Of a stretch of DNA of 64,000 nucleotides, positions 46,294-54,650 are shown piece by piece. The position numbers and the translations under genes were made by a program. A model generated the notes under the pieces. It had not been told where the DNA came from and made no database searches. It saw nothing but the letters and a program-made list of their open reading frames with translations. The stretch is from Brevibacillus laterosporus LMG 15441 (lineage in GTDB: Bacteria; Bacillota; Bacilli; Brevibacillales; Brevibacillaceae): assembly GCF_000219535.2 (NCBI RefSeq), contig NZ_CP007806.1, forward strand, positions 274,501-338,500, written 5' to 3'. Within the stretch, counting starts at the first letter, position 1. The number at the start of each line of letters is the position of its first letter.

Positions 46294-47337
46294 ATGCAGA
46301 AAATCGGAGTTGGTATTGTTGGATATGGTCCGTCAGCTACCACCTTTCATGTTCCGTTTCTACAAGCATCAGAGCATTATGAGATTGTGGCCGTCCTATC
46401 TTCTAAACCAGAAAAGGTAAGAGCAGACCTAGGAGATGTGCAGGTGGCTTCACAATTACATGAGCTATTGCAAAATCCCAAAGTGGAATTGGTCATCATT
46501 ACGACGCCTACATCGCTTCATTACGAAATGGTAAAAGAAGCGATACATGCAAAGGTACATATTGTGGTTGAGAAACCGTTTGTGGTAACAACCAGACAGG
46601 CAGATGAACTAATTGAGCTAAATAAGCTGACAGGCAAGATACTAAGTGTTTATCAAAACAGACGGTGGGATAATGATTTTTTGACAATCCAACGCTTATA
46701 TCAGGAAGGCCGACTAGGTGAAATCTATCATTTTGAATCTCATTATGATCGGTATCGGCCCGAAGTACGTGATCGGTGGAGAGAAAACGCAGGGCCAGGC
46801 TCCGGTATTTTGTATGATCTAGGCTCTCACCTGTTAGATCAGGCTATTATGATGTTTGGAATGCCCAAAGCGGTTACAGCAGATGTACAGGCACAGCGAC
46901 CTGGGGCTAAAACAGATGATTATTTTCATGTCATCCTGCATTATGATCGCTTGCGAGCGATTTTACACGCGGGCATGCTGACAGTTCAACCGGGGCCGCG
47001 TTTTCAGGTGCATGGTGATAAGGGAAGTTATATGAAGTTTGGATTTGATGTACAGGAGGGGGCTATCCAAGACAATCAGCCGCTCAACGCTCCCCATTGG
47101 GGTCAGGAAGAAAAAGAATGGTACGGAGAGTTAACCACGATGGTTGAAGGTAAACCTGTGACAGAAAAAATCGTCTCAGAAAGGGGATCTTATCACCGTT
47201 ATTATGATCAGCTATATGAAGCAATTCGTTTAGGCAAGCATGTACCCGTTCATGCAGAACAGGCGCGAATGAATATTTTTCTAATTGAAGCGGCTTTTAA
47301 AAGCAGTCGGGAAGGTCGGACGATTTATCTAGATTGA
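46294..47337 (+). CDS. Gfo/Idh/MocA-family oxidoreductase
   Basis: 347 residues. The N-terminal Rossmann motif reads GIVGYGPSATTFHVPFL, and the EKP of VEKPFVVTTRQADEL near residue 95 is the conserved catalytic Lys motif. The C-terminal alpha/beta domain includes YDLGSHLLDQAIMMFG with the usual Asp and His. The resemblance is to B. subtilis YvaA/IolU-type inositol or scyllo-inosose reductases, but the substrate cannot be settled. The ATG follows AGGAGGAATTTCAC. Monocistronic. Confidence 0.92.
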   Translation: MQKIGVGIVGYGPSATTFHVPFLQASEHYEIVAVLSSKPEKVRADLGDVQVASQLHELLQNPKVELVIITTPTSLHYEMVKEAIHAKVHIVVEKPFVVTTRQADELIELNKLTGKILSVYQNRRWDNDFLTIQRLYQEGRLGEIYHFESHYDRYRPEVRDRWRENAGPGSGILYDLGSHLLDQAIMMFGMPKAVTADVQAQRPGAKTDDYFHVILHYDRLRAILHAGMLTVQPGPRFQVHGDKGSYMKFGFDVQEGAIQDNQPLNAPHWGQEEKEWYGELTTMVEGKPVTEKIVSERGSYHRYYDQLYEAIRLGKHVPVHAEQARMNIFLIEAAFKSSREGRTIYLD

Positions 47338-47360
47338 TCCACAGAGTTTGTGGATCTTTC
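47336..47360 (+). terminator. Weak terminator after the oxidoreductase
   Basis: 8-bp perfect stem GATCCACA/TGTGGATC with a 5-nt loop overlapping the stop codon, followed by CTTTC. The tail is poor in T. Confidence 0.5.
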
Positions 47361-47484
47361 ACTACATTGGTAAAGCTTGTGCAATCCTTCACAGAACGGA
47401 CATCCAAAAGAAGGGGGAAGGCTGAGTTCCCCTTCTATAATAGGGGTAACCTAAGGAGAATGGTGGAAGGAATGGGGAGAAGAG

Positions 47485-47580
47485 ATGGATCCATTTAAAA
47501 AACAAGAAAAGGGATTATTTATTCTTTGCATGGTGGTAGCTGTCATTATGCTATTATCCTTTGCAAGGAAGTTCTTTTAA
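47485..47580 (+). CDS. 31-residue single-helix membrane peptide
   Basis: Short ORF with a GGGGAG ribosome site five bases before ATG. The first ten residues are charged (MDPFKKQEKG), then one hydrophobic helix of about 16 residues and a basic C-terminus (ARKFF). This is the layout of small bacterial membrane peptides. No family is recognised. It stands alone between the oxidoreductase and a universal stress gene. Confidence 0.5.
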   Translation: MDPFKKQEKGLFILCMVVAVIMLLSFARKFF

Positions 47581-47700
47581 CTTGAAGCGGTCATTTTTTT
47601 ACGTAAAAACGTTTCTGGATTTTTCATAAATATATGAAATCTTTGCTGATCTACATGCTACAATGATAATAAAGAACCGATATAACAAGGAGGCCATATG

Positions 47701-48141
47701 ATGTTTGATAAAATGGTGATAGCTTTGGATGGTTCGCAGTTAAGTCCAAAAGTACAGGAAGCGGCGATTCTATTTGCCCGTGAGAATAAATCCTCGCTCA
47801 CTTTTGTACATGTTGTAAAAGAATTACCTGCCTATGTAACTAGTCAATTAGTATTTATGGTTCATGACGTTCAAACTGAATATCTGGAAGAAGCCAAAAA
47901 ATACGGTCAAGAATTACTAGATCAAGCATGCAAAGCGGCAGAAAAAGAAGGAGTTCAATGTGAAGCTATCCTGCTTCAAGGAGACCCAGCTAACGAATTG
48001 CTCGCTTTGGTTAAAGAAAAGAATGCTGACCTCATCATGATGGGTAGTCGCGGGTTGGGAGATTTTAAAGAATTGATGCTAGGTAGCGTTAGTCATCGTA
48101 TTACACAATTGGCACCGTGCCCGGTCTTTATTATTAAATAA
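47701..48141 (+). CDS. Universal stress protein (UspA family)
   Basis: 146 residues. The ATP-binding signature G-x2-G-x9-G-S is present as GSRGLGDFKELMLGS near the C-terminus, so this is an ATP-binding type. The opening MVIALDGSQLS is canonical. Two ATGs are adjacent; 47701 is 7 nt from AAGGAGG and is chosen. An extended -10 TGCTACAAT lies at 47656-47664. Single gene ended by a strong terminator. Confidence 0.93.
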   Translation: MFDKMVIALDGSQLSPKVQEAAILFARENKSSLTFVHVVKELPAYVTSQLVFMVHDVQTEYLEEAKKYGQELLDQACKAAEKEGVQCEAILLQGDPANELLALVKEKNADLIMMGSRGLGDFKELMLGSVSHRITQLAPCPVFIIK

Positions 48142-48150
48142 GCAGCTAGC

Positions 48151-48195
48151 AATAAGAGCTTTATCACGCAACAGAAGCGCGATAAAGCTCTTATT
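48151..48195. terminator. Bidirectional terminator
   Basis: 15-bp perfect stem AATAAGAGCTTTATC/GATAAAGCTCTTATT between the usp gene and the convergent rRNA methyltransferase gene. Confidence 0.95.
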
Positions 48196-48216
48196 ATGAT
48201 TACATATTGCTGATTT

Positions 48217-49104
48217 CTAGCGGCAAGGCTTTTTACCGAATAGAATCGTCAGGTCAATGGTTATCTCTGCTACATTCATTTGTAAAAATGCTTCCATTTC
48301 TTCTCCCGTTGCTCCCCAGGATAATGGAGTCATCTGAAGCAGAGCTTCGATGGAGGTTTGATCTAAAGCAAAACAATAGCGGACTCGCTTTACATCTACA
48401 AGCTGAAAGTGACTTTTAAAGAGAGCCAGTGTGTTATCGTTGGAGTACTCCTGCCTATTCGGTTCCTTGTAAAAAGCCTCTCTCAATTCCTTCAGGTAAT
48501 CTCTATTAGGGATGACCTTTACGACCATACCGTCATCAGCCATCATTCTTATAAATTCAGAGTAATTAGATGGCGATAATATATTTAAAATATAATCAAA
48601 TCGTTCACTAGCAAAGGGGCAATGTGCTATATCTGTAACGCACCAGACTGCATTTGGATACTCCCGCGAAGCCATGCTAATACCTTCTTTAGAAATATCT
48701 ATACCTACTCCAAAAGCCTTACCTGTATGATGTTTGCTTATTTTTGTCTGAATGCTAGATAAATGCGAGCCTTCTCCGCATCCAGCATCTAGTATACTCA
48801 TCCGTTCCTTTTTGGTTTCGGTCATGATCCTTTCGCTTATGATTTCATTCAAAGGATCAAAAAATCCACCTTTGCAAATAGTCCTTCTGGATGTAAACAT
48901 TTGTTTCCTGTATTTTGTGCTTGAAGCTCTCATTAATAAATTGATATATCCATGACCAGAGAGATCAAAATTATGACCCTTGATGCATAGCAGACTTTTT
49001 CGATGAACGATTCGCATTTGATTTTTACAAACCGGGCATCTAAAGATATCTTCAGACTCTAAAATCAGATTGGTATATTCTCTGGAACTCTTTGTTTTGG
49101 ACAC
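48217..49104 (-). CDS. RlmA-family 23S rRNA (guanine-N1) methyltransferase
   Basis: 295 residues; GTG start 5 nt after GAGGTG. The N-terminal zinc finger of RlmA proteins is present (CPVC near residue 23, then CIKGH about 18 residues later), followed by the FDLSGHGYINLL signature and a Rossmann SAM domain with LDAGCGEGSHL near residue 105. RlmA-I methylates G745 and RlmA-II (TlrB) methylates G748 in helix 35 of 23S rRNA; TlrB-type modification contributes to tylosin resistance. Which base is used here is unknown. A leader peptide and terminator in its 5' region point to antibiotic-inducible expression. Confidence 0.85.
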   Translation of the reverse strand: MSKTKSSREYTNLILESEDIFRCPVCKNQMRIVHRKSLLCIKGHNFDLSGHGYINLLMRASSTKYRKQMFTSRRTICKGGFFDPLNEIISERIMTETKKERMSILDAGCGEGSHLSSIQTKISKHHTGKAFGVGIDISKEGISMASREYPNAVWCVTDIAHCPFASERFDYILNILSPSNYSEFIRMMADDGMVVKVIPNRDYLKELREAFYKEPNRQEYSNDNTLALFKSHFQLVDVKRVRYCFALDQTSIEALLQMTPLSWGATGEEMEAFLQMNVAEITIDLTILFGKKPCR

Positions 49105-49137
49105 AAAAACACCTCATTCATTCGTAGTCGGTGAATG

Positions 49138-49207
49138 AAAAAAGGCACAGTCAAATAAACCCAAGCCATTTTTAAAAAAATGGTTGAGAATAACATGAAC
49201 TGTACCT
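49138..49207 (-). terminator. Leader terminator (attenuator) of the rRNA methyltransferase gene
   Basis: In the transcript AGGTACAGTT pairs with GACTGTGCCT (wobbles allowed), enclosing an inner CCATTTTT/AAAAATGG hairpin, and six T residues follow. It lies between the leader peptide and the gene start, so transcription should stop here by default. Confidence 0.8.
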
Positions 49208-49211
49208 CACA

Positions 49212-49241
49212 TTACCGTAGACGAATGAATTTGATGATCAT
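49212..49241 (-). CDS. Leader peptide MIIKFIRLR
   Basis: Nine-codon ORF between the promoter and the attenuator hairpin. AGAGGAG lies 11 nt upstream of its ATG. It ends in Arg-Leu-Arg then stop. R-L-R is a '+X+' macrolide-arrest motif like that of ErmDL (MRLR). A ribosome stalled there by a macrolide would sit 5 nt before the attenuator stem. The function is inferred; the ORF, motif and spacing are seen. Confidence 0.7.
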   Translation of the reverse strand: MIIKFIRLR

Positions 49242-49291
49242 AATGTTCAAAACTCCTCTGTGATAAAGTAAAAGGCTTTCACCCAGCTTTT

Positions 49292-49300
49292 ATTGTAGCA
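49292..49300 (-). promoter_or_regulatory. Extended -10 promoter of the rRNA methyltransferase leader
   Basis: Minus-strand TGCTACAAT is an extended -10 (TGN plus TACAAT). No good -35 is present, which extended -10 promoters tolerate. Start of transcription is expected near 49285, about 45 nt before the leader ORF. Confidence 0.6.
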
Positions 49301-49387
49301 TATTTCGCTGTAACGAAACGAATTCTCCCTGTTACCAGCTTATTTTTAATCTTGAGATGTTATTTCGTTGAAGGGCGTAATCTCCTG

Positions 49388-49417
49388 TTGACTTGGAAGA
49401 TGATCAGGGTTTATTAT
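49388..49417 (+). promoter_or_regulatory. Promoter of the sulfide/persulfide operon
   Basis: -35 TTGACT (49388-49393), 18-nt spacer, -10 TATTAT (49412-49417). The -10 abuts the first GC-tract operator. Confidence 0.65.
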
Positions 49418-49434
49418 ATACCCACGGGGGTATA
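49417..49434. promoter_or_regulatory. CsoR/CstR-type operator 1
   Basis: TATACCCACGGGGGTATA is a near-perfect palindrome with C-tract and G-tract flanked by TATA, the CsoR-family operator type. It covers the expected start of transcription. Confidence 0.8.
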
Positions 49435-49483
49435 AAACTCCTTTACATGTAAATGTGGTTGAGATATTTTTTTACTTTGATTA

Positions 49484-49499
49484 ATACCCCATAGGGTAT
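49484..49499. promoter_or_regulatory. CsoR/CstR-type operator 2
   Basis: ATACCCCATAGGGTAT is a second copy of the same operator pattern, 67 bp downstream of the first and about 50 bp before the start codon. A weak TTGAGA-N17-TAATAC promoter-like pair overlaps it. Confidence 0.75.
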
Positions 49500-49551
49500 C
49501 TTCATTTTGATACAGGAAATGACATTCAACATACAAAGGAGCCAACAACTT

Positions 49552-52047
49552 ATGAAAAAGAAAATCATCATAGTAGGTGGAGTAGCAGGTGGAGCAACAG
49601 CGGCAGCAAGATTGCGTCGGCTAAGTGAGCGGCATGAGCTGATTATGGTTGAACGGGGTGAACATATCTCGTATGCCAATTGCGGTCTTCCCTATTATAT
49701 TGGTGGGGTCATCGAGCAACGCAGCAAGCTCTTTTTACAAACAGTAGAGGGAATGTCTCAGCGTTTTAACATGGATATTCGCATTCGAAGCGAGGTTACT
49801 CATATTAACCGGGAGAAAAAGACGGTTACGATTCACAATTTGCAAACCAAAGAGATCTACGAAGAGAGCTACGATATTCTGATCCTGTCTCCGGGTGCAA
49901 AACCGATACGACCTGCTATTCCAGGAATTGATGAGGCAAAGCAATTATTCACATTGCGAAGTGTTCCAGATACGGATGCGATTAAAAGCTATGTCGATCA
50001 ACAACAGCCTACTCGTGCCGTTGTGATTGGCGGCGGATTTATTGGTGTGGAAATGGCAGAGAATCTGTCCGAGCGTGGACTTGATGTTACGCTAGTCGAA
50101 ATGGGTAAGCAGGTTATGGCACCGCTTGATATTGAAATGGCTGCTGTGGTACACGAGCATATGCGGTCTAAGGGCATTACACTGCTTTTGCAGGATGGAG
50201 TGGAGGCTTTTGGCGATCAAGGAAGGATTGTTCGTCTCAGCAGTGGGCGTGAATTAGTGACAGACATGATCATTTTAGCTATTGGTGTACAGCCTGAGAC
50301 TCAACTAGCAAAGGAAGCGGGTCTTTCCGTAGGGGTACGTGGAGCTATTCGTGTCAATAAGCACATGCAAACGGATGATCCAGCCATTTATGCGATTGGC
50401 GATGCGGTAGAGGTAACAGACTATATTAATAATCAGCCGACGCACATACCGCTAGCATGGCCGGCCAATCGCCAAGGACGCTTAGTAGCAGATCATATTA
50501 ATGGTCACGATGTTCAATATAACGGCACACTTGGTACGTCAATTGCGAAAGTGTTTGATCTTACTGTCGCCACTACAGGAAATAATGAAAAAACCTTACT
50601 GCGAGCTGGAATCGAATATACAGCCATCCATGTCCATCCTGCTTCTCATGCTGGATATTACCCGGGAGGAGCGCCTATTTGGATGAAGCTAGTTTTTGAT
50701 AAAACAACAGGCAAACTCTACGGCGCGCAGGCCGTTTCAGCAGATGGAGCCGATAAACGCATTGACGTGATTGCAACAGCGATAAAAGGAGGATTAACAA
50801 TTCACGACCTTCCTGATCTGGAGCTGGCTTATGCTCCCCCCTATTCCTCTGCTAAAGATCCGGTTAATATGATAGGATATGTAGCCAGCAATATTGCTGA
50901 CGGCTTAGTTGATATTGTGCAATGGCATGAGATAGATCAGATTGTAGCAGACGGAGGATTACTGGTTGACGTACGGGAGCCAATTGAAAGAGAAACGGGT
51001 TATATCAAGGGCTCCATTAATATTCCTCTGCCAGAGCTACGCAATCGCCTTGCTGAGCTGCCAAAGGATCAGACGATCTATGTATCCTGCCAAGTAGGGT
51101 TACGCGGATATTTAGCGGCCCGTCTGCTTAGTGAATACGGCTATCAGGTAAAAAATGTAGATGGTGGATATAAAACATATCGGATGGGCAAATCGACAGA
51201 AGAAACGACTGAACCAAGAAAAGAGGATGTAGCTCCAGCGGCTCAATCACAATCAAAGCGCACCCATATATCAGCATCTAACATAGATAGTCCGGCGATT
51301 ACGATTGATGCATGCGGGTTACAATGTCCTGGTCCTATTATGCAGGTTTTCCAGGCTGTATCAGGAGCCCAAGACGGACAAATAATTGAAGTAAAAGCCA
51401 CCGATCCTGGATTTATGGCTGATATTGCCGCGTGGTGCGATAAAACAGGGAATACCCTTCTCTCTTCCGAATATAGCAATAAAGTAGCTCATGTGTTTAT
51501 TCAAAAGGGGACAAACATGCCCACCTCAATAGCAGAAGCTGCTATGCAAAAGGCCAACGCTGAAAAGCAAATTGATAAAACCGGAGCTACAATGGTCGTA
51601 TTTAGTGGTGATTTAGATAAAGCGATGGCTTCGTTCATCATTGCATCTGGAGCGGCTGCTATGGGGAAAAAGGTGACGATGTTCTTCACTTTCTGGGGAC
51701 TAAACATCTTGCGTCGTGAACACGCACCGGAAGTTGAGAAGGATACACTGGAAAAAATGTTTGGAATGATGATGCCAAAAGGGGCCAATAAACTAACCTT
51801 GTCAAAGCTGAACATGGCTGGAATGGGAACTAAAATGATGCAGCACGTTATGGAGAAGAAAAATGTAGATTCCCTAGAGACCCTCATGAAAAATGCTCAA
51901 GCGGCAGGAGTTAAGCTGGTAGCGTGCGCCATGAGCATGGATATTATGGGGATTAAACAAGAAGAATTAATTGACGGAGTAGATGTAGCCGGAGTTGCTT
52001 CATATCTGAGCGATGCACAGGAATCGGGACTTAATTTGTTTATTTAA
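49552..52047 (+). CDS. CoA-disulfide reductase-rhodanese-TusA-DsrE fusion
   Basis: 831 residues from ATG 49552 (AAAGGAG, 10 nt). Four parts: flavin disulfide reductase (1-450) with FAD motif GGVAGGATAAARLR and active-site C44 in SYANCGLPYYIGG; rhodanese domain (about 460-560) with catalytic C513 in SCQVGLRG; TusA-like domain (about 580-660) with C588 and C592 in DACGLQCPGP; and DsrE-like domain (about 674-831) with a Cys in VACAMSM. These domains reduce or relay persulfides and polysulfides. Fusing all four in one chain suggests sulfur hand-over between sites. It is followed by a CstR-like sensor and preceded by matching operators, so it responds to sulfide stress. Confidence 0.93.
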   Translation: MKKKIIIVGGVAGGATAAARLRRLSERHELIMVERGEHISYANCGLPYYIGGVIEQRSKLFLQTVEGMSQRFNMDIRIRSEVTHINREKKTVTIHNLQTKEIYEESYDILILSPGAKPIRPAIPGIDEAKQLFTLRSVPDTDAIKSYVDQQQPTRAVVIGGGFIGVEMAENLSERGLDVTLVEMGKQVMAPLDIEMAAVVHEHMRSKGITLLLQDGVEAFGDQGRIVRLSSGRELVTDMIILAIGVQPETQLAKEAGLSVGVRGAIRVNKHMQTDDPAIYAIGDAVEVTDYINNQPTHIPLAWPANRQGRLVADHINGHDVQYNGTLGTSIAKVFDLTVATTGNNEKTLLRAGIEYTAIHVHPASHAGYYPGGAPIWMKLVFDKTTGKLYGAQAVSADGADKRIDVIATAIKGGLTIHDLPDLELAYAPPYSSAKDPVNMIGYVASNIADGLVDIVQWHEIDQIVADGGLLVDVREPIERETGYIKGSINIPLPELRNRLAELPKDQTIYVSCQVGLRGYLAARLLSEYGYQVKNVDGGYKTYRMGKSTEETTEPRKEDVAPAAQSQSKRTHISASNIDSPAITIDACGLQCPGPIMQVFQAVSGAQDGQIIEVKATDPGFMADIAAWCDKTGNTLLSSEYSNKVAHVFIQKGTNMPTSIAEAAMQKANAEKQIDKTGATMVVFSGDLDKAMASFIIASGAAAMGKKVTMFFTFWGLNILRREHAPEVEKDTLEKMFGMMMPKGANKLTLSKLNMAGMGTKMMQHVMEKKNVDSLETLMKNAQAAGVKLVACAMSMDIMGIKQEELIDGVDVAGVASYLSDAQESGLNLFI

Positions 52048-52082
52048 GAGGAAAGATAATGAAATAGGTGAGGTGAAACGGC

Positions 52083-52343
52083 ATGGACTATCAGGATTCC
52101 GTCAAAAATAGATTAAAGCGAATAGAGGGTCAGGTGCGCGGTGTACTGAAGATGATGGAAGAGGATAAGGACTGTCGAGATGTGGTTACCCAGCTTTCGG
52201 CTGTTCGTACCGCTGTAGATCGTGTCATTGGACTAGTTGTAGCGAGTAATTTGGAGCATTGTATACGTGAAGAATTAGAAAAGGGAAATGATCCCGAGCA
52301 GGTCATTAAAGAAGCTGTAGATATACTGGTTAAAAGTAGATAA
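52083..52343 (+). CDS. cstR: CsoR-family persulfide-sensing repressor (CstR-like)
   Basis: 86 residues, all-helical CsoR fold. CsoR copper sensors need Cys-His-Cys; here the residues are C31, N56 and C60, so the His ligand is replaced by Asn. C31 and C60 match the reactive pair of S. aureus CstR, which forms di- to tetrasulfide bridges. I therefore call it CstR rather than a copper sensor. It lies 35 nt after the persulfide-handling fusion, whose promoter region carries two matching operators, which gives negative autoregulation. Confidence 0.85.
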   Translation: MDYQDSVKNRLKRIEGQVRGVLKMMEEDKDCRDVVTQLSAVRTAVDRVIGLVVASNLEHCIREELEKGNDPEQVIKEAVDILVKSR

Positions 52344-52378
52344 ATATCCTGTAAGTTACTCTCCTAGATATCCTAGAT

Positions 52379-52409
52379 ACAACCCGGACATAAGCTCCGG
52401 GTTGTTTTC
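52379..52409 (+). terminator. Terminator of the persulfide operon
   Basis: 10-bp perfect stem ACAACCCGGA/TCCGGGTTGT followed by TTTTC. Confidence 0.9.
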
Positions 52410-52514
52410 GGTTTTCTCAAGCTTAGGAAGGTAAGCTGCATCTGGGTTCAATCTTTTCAAAAAAAGTGGAAACGAAATTATTTTACAAATAAACATACCA
52501 TTTGATGTGAAGTT

Positions 52515-52523
52515 TGTTATAAT
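52515..52523 (+). promoter_or_regulatory. Extended -10 promoter of the NSS transporter gene
   Basis: TGTTATAAT (TGN plus a perfect TATAAT), about 33 nt before the start codon. No matching -35 is visible. Confidence 0.6.
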
Positions 52524-52555
52524 GTACGGAAATCAAATGCAGTGAGGAGAAAAAC

Positions 52556-53896
52556 ATGTCAAAAAGTGAACAGTGGACTTCAAAGTTAGGTTTTATTTTG
52601 GCTGCCGCAGGATCAGCAATTGGGCTAGGGGCAATTTGGAAATTCCCTTATGTTGCTGGTACGAGTGGTGGAGGGGCTTTTTTCTTACTGTTTTTGTTAT
52701 TCACGCTATTACTGGGTACTCCTTTATTATTAGGAGAGCTAATAGTTGGACGAAGCACGGGAAAAGATGCTATTTCTGCTTATAAAGCGATCGCACCTAA
52801 TACCCCATGGCACTGGGTAGGTAGGTTGGGTATTATAACTTGTTTTATTTTATTATCCTTCTACAGCGTTGTAGGTGGCTGGATTCTTCTGTATTTCATA
52901 AAAAGCATTACGGGTCAATTACTTGGCCAAGGGTTGGATTATAATCAACTATTTGGTCAAACCATTTCAGACTCATGGCTAGTGTTGTCGGTTCAATTCT
53001 TATTTATGATGATTACGATTTTGGTTGTGTCCCGAGGAGTTTCGAATGGGATCGAAAAAGCTAACAAATATATGATGCCGGCACTCTTTTTGATTTTTAT
53101 TGCCCTTATTGTTCGTTCTGTTACGTTGCCGGGGGCTTGGGAAGGAATTACCTTCTTTCTACAACCCAATTTTAGCGAATTAAGTTCTAAATCAATTTTA
53201 TATGCATTGGGACAGGCATTCTTCTCGTTAAGCGTAGGTGTGTCGGTTATGGTAACCTTCAGCTCCTACTTATCGAAGAATGAGAGCTTGCCAAAATCCA
53301 CAGTTTCCATTGTAAGCTTGACCATCGTAATTTCTCTGCTAGCAGGCTTGGCGATCTTCCCGGCTGTTTTCTCATTAGGAATGAAGCCTACGGAAGGTCC
53401 GGGACTTTTGTTTGTGGTCTTGCCGGCAGTGTTTGATCATATTCCGTTTGGAGCCTTTTTCTTGACCATCTTCTTGTTGTTGTTCTTGTTTGCTACGTTA
53501 ACGTCTGCATTCTCCATGCTAGAAATTAGTGTAGCCGCGATTACAAAGGGCAATCAGGCAAAGCGTGCTTCCGCTTCTTGGAAGGTAGGTCTACTGATTT
53601 TCGTGTTAGGAATCCCGTCCGCTTTGGCATATGGAGTTTTAGGTGACCTAACCATCTTTGGCAAAAGCTTCTTTGATGCAGCGGATTTCTTGGTAAGTAA
53701 TATCTTAATGCCGCTTGGAGCCTTACTGATTTCTATATTTGTAGCATGGAAGATGAAACGCGATATCTTGCTAGCAGAAGTACAACAGGGTTCAACTGGT
53801 AAAGTAGTCTGGTTTAAAGCGTGGTATTTCTTACTTAAATATCTAGTGCCTGTAGCTATTATTGTGGTATTTATTAGTTTGTTACTCGGAAAATAG
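52556..53896 (+). CDS. Sodium-dependent transporter, NSS/SNF family
   Basis: 446 residues, about 11 to 12 membrane helices. Helix 1 has the unwound sodium/substrate site [20 protein letters not shown] typical of LeuT-like NSS transporters. The ATG follows GTGAGGAG. NSS proteins import amino acids with sodium; the specific substrate cannot be read from sequence. A single-gene unit bounded by a strong terminator. Confidence 0.93.
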   Translation: MSKSEQWTSKLGFILAAAGSAIGLGAIWKFPYVAGTSGGGAFFLLFLLFTLLLGTPLLLGELIVGRSTGKDAISAYKAIAPNTPWHWVGRLGIITCFILLSFYSVVGGWILLYFIKSITGQLLGQGLDYNQLFGQTISDSWLVLSVQFLFMMITILVVSRGVSNGIEKANKYMMPALFLIFIALIVRSVTLPGAWEGITFFLQPNFSELSSKSILYALGQAFFSLSVGVSVMVTFSSYLSKNESLPKSTVSIVSLTIVISLLAGLAIFPAVFSLGMKPTEGPGLLFVVLPAVFDHIPFGAFFLTIFLLLFLFATLTSAFSMLEISVAAITKGNQAKRASASWKVGLLIFVLGIPSALAYGVLGDLTIFGKSFFDAADFLVSNILMPLGALLISIFVAWKMKRDILLAEVQQGSTGKVVWFKAWYFLLKYLVPVAIIVVFISLLLGK

Positions 53897-53929
53897 ATTA
53901 CATCAATGAGAATCGATGATGCATGTAAA

Positions 53930-53972
53930 AAGCTCTCCAGCATAGCGCAATGCTAGCTGGAGAGCTTCTTTT
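53930..53972. terminator. Bidirectional terminator
   Basis: 11-bp stem AGCTCTCCAGC/GCTGGAGAGCT with an inner TAGC/GCTA and T-runs on both sides, between convergent NSS and dps genes. Confidence 0.93.
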
Positions 53973-54002
53973 TTGTCTATTCAATTCATTTCGGTAAAGG
54001 GT

Positions 54003-54464
54003 TTATTTACCAAGATAAGCATTTAACATCCAAACGTGTTTTTGAAGATCAGTAATAGCACCAAGCAACATATCGCTAGTGCTTTCATCGCCAGCCTCTT
54101 GAGCGATATCCATTCCTTTTTCACATTCAGTAATCAAGGATTGGAAGTCATTGATGATTGCTTGAACCATTTCCTCAGCAGATTCATTACAGGAGGCTTC
54201 ATGAATGGTTGCAAGTGTTGCGTATTCGGTTAATGTTGCTGCTGGTTTACCGCCAATAGCTAATACGCGTTCACCCAATTCATCAATTCTAGTTGTTGCT
54301 TCGTTAAACAATTCTTCAAATTTTTCATGTAAAGTGAAGAAATGAGGACCTTTAACAAACCAATGATAGTTATGCAATTTTACAAATAAAACATTCCAGT
54401 TTGCTACTTGGCGATTAAGAACGTCAATTACTTTTTGATTGCTTACCATTACTTGTTGTGCCAT
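54003..54464 (-). CDS. dps: Dps-family DNA-binding ferritin
   Basis: 153 residues. The ferroxidase residues are in [24 protein letters not shown] and [16 protein letters not shown]. Dps forms 12-mers that oxidise and store iron using peroxide and protect DNA. The ATG follows AAGGGAG by 10 nt. The upstream region is very AT-rich (TTATAAATTAATAATAAT) but I see no convincing PerR box. Monocistronic. Confidence 0.95.
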   Translation of the reverse strand: MAQQVMVSNQKVIDVLNRQVANWNVLFVKLHNYHWFVKGPHFFTLHEKFEELFNEATTRIDELGERVLAIGGKPAATLTEYATLATIHEASCNESAEEMVQAIINDFQSLITECEKGMDIAQEAGDESTSDMLLGAITDLQKHVWMLNAYLGK

Positions 54465-54613
54465 AGAAGAACAACTCCCTTTTGTAATTTGTATTACTTT
54501 ATATTAATTATAAATTAATAATAATACTAATTAACCTTAAAGTCCAGTCTTTTTTGTGAAAAGTATGTGAAGATCATTTATACAAGTCTTCCTGTGTTTT
54601 CTGGCGCCAGCAT

Positions 54614-54631
54614 GCTTACAAACCTGTAAGC
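54614..54631. promoter_or_regulatory. BceR-type operator before the 30-residue ORF
   Basis: GCTTACA-AACC-TGTAAGC is a perfect 7-4-7 inverted repeat matching the BceR-like TNACA-N4-TGTAA motif. The core 54615-54630 ends 20 nt before the -35, exactly as at the DUF418 promoter. Confidence 0.6.
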
Positions 54632-54650
54632 TTTTTGTAATCTCATTCGA

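Noticed and set aside
49442-49453. TTTACATGTAAA palindrome between the two CstR-type operators
   Set aside because: Perfect but short, AT-rich palindrome without the N4 gap of BceR-type sites; likely chance.
52083-52343. Copper-sensing CsoR and a copper resistance operon
   Set aside because: The His ligand of the Cys-His-Cys copper site is Asn56, and the neighbour is a persulfide enzyme, not a copper ATPase or chaperone.
54488-54535. PerR box upstream of dps
   Set aside because: The region is AT-rich with partial TTATAA/TTATTA matches, but no 15-mer matches TTATAATNATTATAA well enough to claim.
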